DNA of 64,000 nt from Chinchilla lanigera (lineage: Eukaryota > Chordata > Mammalia > Rodentia > Chinchillidae). The DNA lies in assembly GCF_000276665.1 (NCBI RefSeq), contig NW_004955459.1:14173796-14237795 (forward strand), given 5' to 3'. Shown piece after piece: positions 57,651 through 64,000 of the stretch. How positions within the stretch are numbered: position 1 is the stretch's first letter; each line of letters opens with the position of its first letter. Made by a program: the position numbers and the translations under genes. The notes beneath the pieces were generated by a model. That model did no database searches and was not told the DNA's origin. It saw only the letters and a program-made list of their open reading frames with translations.

Positions 57651-58853
57651 GAAATTTTTAGTAATCATCCACAGCTCCTTGCAATGTTTCCATCTGCCAC
57701 CACTTTGTTCTTCTAAACTATGCGCAGCACTGTCAAATGATACTGTTCTTTACCTGATGTGTCCTCTCTATTTTACCTTATATTTGCATTATGCAGTCCC
57801 AGATACTTTATTTATATTCATTAAACCTGGAATGTCTCATACATAATAAATTATTTCTCTTTCTTCTTTTAATGTTTGCTAATAACTCATTTTACCTCCT
57901 TGGACTTAGAAGCATGGAGTTAAAAAAAGCTAATATGATATTTGCACTAGGCTAGAAATCCACTCTATAACATGATAGAAATTCCTAATTATTCCCTTAT
58001 CAGTTCTCAACTTCTGTAGCTATATGAGAGAATCATCCTTTATTATCTTCTTTGCCTCCTGTTTAGGTGGACCATTGTGGATAAGTCTGTCTAATTTTTT
58101 CAGAGACAGTTGTTTCACAATTTCTGTGGCAACACCTTAAATTATTTTCAACTGTTTTAGAATACTCTACTCTTTTCTTGATAATTGTAAAGTTGAACCA
58201 CTACTGAGCCATGGCTGAGAAGACAGCTGCCCTAGAAGGTTGGCCAGCCCAGTGGCAGAATTTGTGATAAAAGTAATCTTTCCTTGTTTTAAGAGACTGA
58301 TATTTTAGGTTTGTATTTTCAGCAGGATAAATAAGTGTACATTTGTTGATTTCAAAAAGTTTATAAATAAGATCAGTTTATATAAAGAGGCATAGTCTTC
58401 TCTAGAACTGATAAAGATGTTGTTTGAGTAGATCCTTTAACAAAGGCATTCTTCAATGTAGAGAAACTGTTTATTTTATAAGCTTTGGAGGAAAACTGTC
58501 ATATTGTTTGCTACTTATAAATGTGAAATTATAAAGGCCAATTAAAGCATATTAAAGAACTTTGAAAATAATTGTTTGTCCCCCCTAGCAAAAGCTGTAG
58601 GAGAATCAGCAAGTTCAATGCACAGTTGAAGGCCAGATGAGGTCTGAAAAATGGCGTATAACTCTCTTCACAGAAAGCACAATGTCAGCTTCACATGGGC
58701 CTCTATCTAGAAACCAGAGGTACTCCCCAGTCAAAATATTGAAGGGTATTTTTCTTGAAAAATGCCAATTAAAAGCAATGAAAATGTTACTTTTGTAAGC
58801 ATGTAAATGGGGAAAATCATTTTAATGAAGGGATATTACCATATTAGCTATAG
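57651..58853. other. No recognised feature
   Basis: Unclassified; 57660-57830 could be an old L2 fragment (tttgttcttctaaactatgc, cattaaacctggaatgtctc), too weak to call. Confidence 0.4.
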
Positions 58854-58868
58854 GAGAAAAAGAATTTT

Positions 58869-58972
58869 GTTTGTTTGTTTGTTTGTTTGTTTTTCTCCTG
58901 TACTGGGAACCGAACTCACGACCTTGCACTTGCCAGGCAGGCGCTTTGCCACTGAGCTAAATCCCCAGCCCC
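58869..58972 (-). mobile_element. ID SINE with exact 15-bp target-site duplication
   Basis: Antisense ID with a (TTTG)n tail: ttctcctgtactgggaaccg, acgaccttgcacttgccagg, ctgagctaaatccccagccc. The flanks gagaaaaagaatttt at 58854-58868 and 58973-58987 are identical over 15 bases. It is one of the youngest insertions in the window by this measure. Confidence 0.97.
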
Positions 58973-58987
58973 GAGAAAAAGAATTTT

Positions 58988-59136
58988 ATGTAGAATACTA
59001 AACATTCAAACCAAATTCAACCCCCAAATTTGAGCAGTTGATGAATATAACATATGGCAAACAGCTGAACTGGGGAATCATAAACATATTCCAGGTGAGG
59101 GAGGTAGAGGAGTTGATAACTGAAAATAGGCAGATT
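58988..59136. other. No recognised feature
   Basis: Unclassified. Confidence 0.4.
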
Positions 59137-59161
59137 TTATATATATATATATATATATATG
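59137..59161. repeat. (AT)n microsatellite
   Basis: Perfect alternating TA run of about 24 bases. Confidence 0.95.
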
Positions 59162-60390
59162 ATTAGAAAAGTAGTATTTTTACATATTTTAATGTGCACT
59201 GCCATCACAAAAGATTTTGTATCTCTGTTTCCATTTGATTTATGTGATTGTGTTGAAAACTCTACTGTTAATATCTCAAACGATTATATGCTTATAGCTC
59301 CATTAGTGTTCCAGAAAATGTTATTTCTTCTTTTATAAGATTTCAGTTTCTTTAAGCTGTGGAAAAGACTAATTAGCTCTGGGACAAAGGCACAAGCAAT
59401 TAATGGAAGTTTGTTCAGCTATTCACCTTGATAGCAACTGATTTAAAGAAAGAGGGGAAAACACAATCTATTGGAGAAAAACGCTGCAGAAATATATTAC
59501 TAGTGATGCTGAAATTGACTGTGACTAATGACTAATGTGAAGAGGAGGAGAGGGTGAAAAAGAGAGGGGAAGCACTAACAAGAGAATGAAGAGGAGGACG
59601 GGAAACGAGTTATTGAGAATATACGGCAGATTAAGGAAACTGAATCTCCCACATTATAATTTGATCCATTGTGTTTTCAAGCTAGGAATGAATAGACTGA
59701 TAATGCATTTGCATTCTGAAGGCAAACAAACACTGAGAGTGGCAAACGTTTATAGGGAAAACAGAACAAATTGTAAAAAGCTTTTATCATAAAGCTTATA
59801 GCATTAATATGTGAGAAAAAGATTAATTATAAGGTGATTTATCTCAGTTTATACTACTCTCTCAATAAGTAATATCTCTTTACAGATTAATTATAAATAT
59901 GACTTAAGTAATGAATCACCACCCAGGTAATGTCTCTGGCAAAATTTTTGAGTAAATTTTCTGTGTATCTGCATTAACCTGCTCAAAATTCTTTGATAGG
60001 GATGTTTCTTGTTGACACAAGATTGCAAGGCCTTGATAGCATGGCTGCTACATCTCTCTAGGCATATGTACTGCCACTAATTCCAGACGTAGCAGCAACC
60101 AATCGATTCTTAGTTCCTGTGTTTATGCTGTCCTCTTTCTGGGGCATCCTTTACATATTCTAACTGTGGATACCCAATTCACCCAGACACAGTCCCTACG
60201 TGATCTCTCTATACAACTTTTTTTTTTCATTGCGAAACAAACTTAAAGGGACTAAATAAATATGTAAAATATGAAAATCTTGCATACACTCATAATGAGT
60301 AATATTGCATAAACTGAGAAGTAGGATTAAACACGTATTCAATACTAATGAATAGTGGCCAGGCTGTGGGAAAAAATAACATTGACTCAC
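59162..60390. other. No recognised feature
   Basis: Unclassified AT-rich sequence. Frames at 59586-59792 (plus) and 60196-60390 (minus) have no motif. Confidence 0.4.
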
Positions 60391-60825
60391 ATATTGTTGC
60401 TGAGACTATAAGCTAAAAGAGCTACTAAGAAAATGATTATAGAGACTCTTTAAGAAAACTATACCTAGCATAGCCATATTTATAGCAGTACAATTCACAG
60501 TAGCTGAATCATGAAAGAACCCTTTATGGCCATCAACAGATCCACAAATAAAGAAAATATACTAATTTTACATGTGTAGTGCTCTGCCATAAAAAAGGAT
60601 AAAACCAAGTCATTTGTAGGGAAATGGTTGCATGTTGAATGCATATGTTAGGTGAAATCAGACACCCAAGCTTAGATATAGTGTGATTCTCCTTACATGA
60701 GAAACCCAAAGTGCAAATAAATCAAGAACTGAATAAAGGACCATAGGAAACACAGAGATAGATCTTTGTAAGTAGAAAAGGGCCTAAAAGTGGGAGGAGG
60801 GGGAAAGGAAAGCGAAACATGCCTC
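60391..60825 (+). mobile_element. L1 LINE, ORF2 end and 3' UTR
   Basis: Sense order: actatacctagcatagccat, tagcagtacaattcacagta, gccatcaacagatccacaaa, aataaagaaaatatactaat, gccataaaaaaggataaaac, gttgcatgttgaatgcatat, gttaggtgaaatcagacacc, then G-rich UTR (gtgggaggagggggaaagga). Confidence 0.85.
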
Positions 60826-61819
60826 CTTCCCTGACACCACCAATCTTTCACTCAAAAATTTTCTTGTTTGTCTTCGTCTTCCAGATCACAGTCTGCTTTA
60901 TGATTTAGTTCATGTTCTTATGTTTGACTGTTCCAAAATACAGTAATTTGGTGGAAAATATATTGATTAATTTATTGTTCTGTTTCTCCTATATCCTCTT
61001 CACAGCAGGTGGTTAATGAATTACTTTGGCTTGAAATGGACTATTTCGTTATAAATTCAGATTGAAGTTTATTTGTCATTGAAAATGAGCAAGTCTAAAA
61101 AATGCCACAGTGACTTCTGTTCTATGTCAATTACTACAAACTAAATATACATATCTATATATATTTATATTTTATAATATATTTTATATTTATAATAATA
61201 TTACTTTTATTTTATAAATTTATGTATATGGTTTAAATAAAATATGGGAAACAGTGCATATTCATAAACTTAAAAGGTTCATTATAAAACAATTTAACTA
61301 TTAAGGTCCTATGAGACCTATTCTCATAAGAAATGTGTAGGGGAAAGCCACATTGAAGTTGATGAATAAGTATAGGTCATATTGTGGATATATTATTGAT
61401 CAAGAAAACATGAGAAAAACATTGTAAAAAGTGGAGAAAAATACTGTATCATGAGCAAAGAAGGCATAGAAATTCCTTTTACCATTTTTTATGAAACAGA
61501 ATTTTGTATAAGTTTGTGAGCTGAAAGGATGGTTCACATAGGAAAGAGTTTATGAGAGAAATTACCAATTTAGGGGATAAAGTCCTGAAGCATCTGTGAT
61601 GAAGTTACTAGAAGAGAGGTCTTGGCTTTTTGCTATTTCACTTATTTTCTTCTTTTGTCAAATGTGATAACTTAACAAAATGGCCATTTGATACCATACA
61701 GATATGTGTCTCCGCTGTAGAACTGAGTAGCTGATAGAGTTCTACACTGACATTTGGAGGCATTATTTCAGTGAACAACTGCAGCAGTAAAAATAATTTT
61801 TTGAAACTGTTAAGTTCAT
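60826..61819. other. No recognised feature; AT-rich 61140-61235
   Basis: Unclassified. 61140-61235 is almost pure A/T (atatctatatatatttatat). Confidence 0.45.
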
Positions 61820-61925
61820 AAAATGTGGTAAATATTAATTATCTACTAGGTACCATGCCCGATGTCCAGTTATTGAAGATACAGGTGAAGAACAGTAAGA
61901 TGTGGTCTCTTTACTCCAGGAGTAT
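61820..61925 (-). mobile_element. L2 LINE 3'-end remnant
   Basis: taaatattaattatctacta, ggtaccatgcccgatgtcca, gaagatacaggtgaagaaca and agatgtggtctctttactcc match antisense L2. Confidence 0.65.
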
Positions 61926-62149
61926 TTTCTTGCGCTAACAGTGAGAAATATTGCATTAGGACTGAAGGTATTCCTTTTCCCTTCATTTCTTTCCCCTTTA
62001 CCCTCTCTAGTTCCCCTTTCATTTTGGGCAATTTCTTCCCATTTCAAAATATCTAACATACATTTTGGCTCTTATTTGTATGGTCAGTTTCCCATAACAC
62101 AGAGATGTTGTGATATGTGTACATGTGAGAAAAGAAGGATAAAATGGAG
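61926..62149. other. No recognised feature
   Basis: Pyrimidine-rich. The plus frame at 61902-62282 (126 codons) and the minus frames at 61835-62270 read across the L2, this tract and the L1 tail; overlap on both strands over repeats argues against coding. Confidence 0.45.
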
Positions 62150-62325
62150 ACAAATCTTCATAACTAAGGAGGGGAGGAGAAGATTCTGGAAGGACAGGGG
62201 AATGGGGAAAAAAAGAGAAATCAATATGTATCATACACAGGTACAAGTTCCTTATAGTGAATGTAATCATTATATATATTGAAATTGTACCAATAAATTT
62301 AATTTAAAAATCAAAAATACTTCTA
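62150..62325 (+). mobile_element. L1 3'-end fragment, sense
   Basis: Purine-rich aaggaggggaggagaagatt, aggggaatggggaaaaaaag, then catacacaggtacaagttcc, tatagtgaatgtaatcatta, an AATAAA at about 62293 and an A-rich tail: the L1 3'-UTR layout. Confidence 0.55.
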
Positions 62326-62754
62326 TACTCTCTAATTTCTTCATAAATTTCAACATCAACAAATTACTTAGTAACTCCAGGTCTTCATTCAAAATAAGGG
62401 CAGTTTGAAAGAAGTGCCAGCCTATCACAATTTATCTACATTAGGAAAAGTAGGATTCTAAAATAATGGATAGATTGTACAGGCAGAAGTAAAATAATTG
62501 AAAGAAGGAAGGTAAACAAAGAAACATAAGAAGACTCCATGAGAGAAGAAGATAGAATCAAGAGATAAAGTTATGGTTAGAAAAATTTGCTCATCAGTGG
62601 AGAAATTATATAAAGTATAAGATACTAGAGATAGTTGCTTAACCAAGTGATTAAATCTGGGTTTAGGAAAAGGCTTGATGGACACCATATATACACTGAA
62701 CTAGTTTCAAGGTGTGAAGCACGGATGGGTTTGAAAAAAATATCTGACACAGAA
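62326..62754. other. No recognised feature
   Basis: Unclassified; the minus frame at 62458-62688 has no motif. Confidence 0.4.
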
Positions 62755-62860
62755 CGTTTCCAGAACATTTACTGAGGTACAGTTTGTATATCATAAACAT
62801 CATCCAGGTAAATGAGTGTTCAGTTCAGTAAGTTTTCAAGGTACAGTTGTTTTAAAAAAA
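62755..62860 (-). mobile_element. L1 3'-UTR fragment, antisense
   Basis: acatttactgaggtacagtt, tgtatatcataaacatcatc and gagtgttcagttcagtaagt resemble the antisense L1 3' UTR ('attgaggtataattcacata ... gtgtacaattcagtggtttt'). Confidence 0.5.
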
Positions 62861-63841
62861 CTCCTTAAAGACAATTAAAAACCTTATCCTAGTAAAATGA
62901 ATTTATAGAGACAATGTTTAGTTTTCACAGCTCCTCATTATCTTTTGTTATTTAGTTATGCTACTTTCTATGGGTACATTTGCTATTAATAATGAGTTTG
63001 GTAATCTCATGGGTAGTTTATGGACTTCTGTTTACTAAATATATGCTGTTTAGATATGACTGATTATTGCATTTAAAATTTAAAACATTATTTTTCCCTT
63101 GGAGCAATTTGCAAACATGTTAATTCTCCCTAAATAATTATGTCCAGAAGATTTTCACATACTGGAACCTTGGGATAGAGGGTATAAATAATATTGCTCA
63201 GAATTCCAGAAAGATTATGAGTCTAATGACTTTCTCCTCAAAAGCTTACTAAGCCTTAATCAAGTTTTGTGTTAATTAATGTATTTTCAAGGCCCATTCC
63301 AAGTCAAGAAGAAAACTGACCCTTAAAAATAATGATCATTTTCATTTCAATTTTTCCGACATTTCTATACTGACACAGAATTTTAGAGAATGATGAGAGA
63401 GCTGCAAATGAAAGGAATATAAAATGAACAAATATGGCATTTGTTAAAAATATTTTAAGACATTTTAACATAAAGATATACTCACTTTTAGTTAAAATCA
63501 TTGTATTTGTTTGTGAGGGTTAATCATTTCAAAGTGTAGCACTTATATTATGTGTTAACATTTCAGTGACACAGACTACTTGGTCATGTATATTAAGTCA
63601 CATGCAAATTATATCTTTAGTTAATATGACACTAAAAAGCAAAATACTCTGTTTAATATAGCAATGTAGAAACACTCAAAATGTGTACAACTTGTTCTTT
63701 AATTAAAAGTATAAATCTATTTTCCTATTTCAATTATGATCATGCAATGACTACTATATATAATAACTACTATATATAATGTGCATTTTATGACATGAGA
63801 AAGCTATTTATGTTACATAAAATAAATGATAGAGACATAGA
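62861..63841. other. No recognised feature
   Basis: AT-rich and unclassified. A short direct repeat actactatatataata at 63750 and 63767 is present. Confidence 0.4.
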
Positions 63842-63890
63842 TATGTGATAGATGCTGGATAGTTAGAAGATAGATGATAGATAGATAAGT
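63842..63890. repeat. (GATA)n-like microsatellite, imperfect
   Basis: Imperfect GATA/GATG units (agatagatgatagatagata). Confidence 0.85.
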
Positions 63891-64000
63891 AGGTCAGAGA
63901 AATGGATAAAGTCATTCTTTTACTATATCCTTATTATGTTATTAGTATGTGCTTAATATAGTGGGGTTCATTGCCCCAGTGATTTTCTTCAGCTTATCTT

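Noticed and set aside
61902..62282. 126-codon plus-strand open frame
   Set aside because: It runs across an L2 remnant, a pyrimidine tract and an L1 tail, and overlaps minus-strand frames; no domain or splice signals.

Overview
The window is non-coding, repeat-dense DNA from a rodent. The evidence is the young tRNA-derived ID SINEs (about 114, 1486, 7876, 25605 and 58869), 7SL-derived monomeric B1 elements, and B1 units joined to an ID-like half (B1-dID type; about 5786, 15945, 39781, 43363 and 57480). No B2 element was recognised and there are no dimeric primate Alus. The ID consensus looks non-murid (squirrel-, beaver- or kangaroo-rat-like), but I cannot name the species. The DNA is AT-rich with few CpGs. 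No reading frame in it looks like a host protein: the longest are either low-complexity or lie inside degraded transposons. I see no exon, rRNA, functional tRNA, CRISPR or operon structure, so this is probably intergenic or deep intronic.

Layout. 1-3.75 kb: a CpG-bearing edge, ID and B1 elements, an ID inserted into a MIR, a Tigger DNA transposon, an LTR-like remnant and a B1 with a target-site duplication. 3.75-13.5 kb: mostly unclassified, with a (TG)n tract, a B1-dID, an ID, a hAT-type MITE and L2. 13.5-20.8 kb: L1, L2, B1-dID, MIR, an antisense LTR-like remnant, and a nearly perfect 170-bp tandem duplication of L1-derived sequence. 22.3-22.9 kb: a mariner-derived element with unusually long inverted arms. 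25.5-28 kb: a cluster of L1 pieces in opposing orientations. 30.4-31.7 kb: an L1 3' end with an (AT)n tract. 33.7-36.8 kb: L2, LTR-like and MIR pieces, and an 88-bp segment present twice 1.87 kb apart. 40.6-42.9 kb: the best-preserved LINE, an old L1 5' half (ORF1 region plus endonuclease start), interrupted by a 199-bp insertion that looks like a processed retrocopy. 43.3-43.7 kb: a B1-dID whose linker has become a (GAAA)n microsatellite. 46.3 kb: a second Tigger element. 49.7-50.2 kb: LTR remnants. 51.5-52.1 kb: a second copy of the long-armed mariner derivative in the opposite orientation. 57-64 kb: B1-dID, ID, L1, L2 and AT-rich simple repeats.

The most notable observation is the pair at 22.35-22.90 and 51.55-52.10 kb. 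Both carry two diverging copies of a mariner transposase C-terminal coding segment around a homologous spacer, so they belong to one non-autonomous family built by inverted duplication of a mariner 3' end. It may already be catalogued. Family names throughout come from recognising consensus-like sequence by eye. Element borders are approximate unless a target-site duplication is given.
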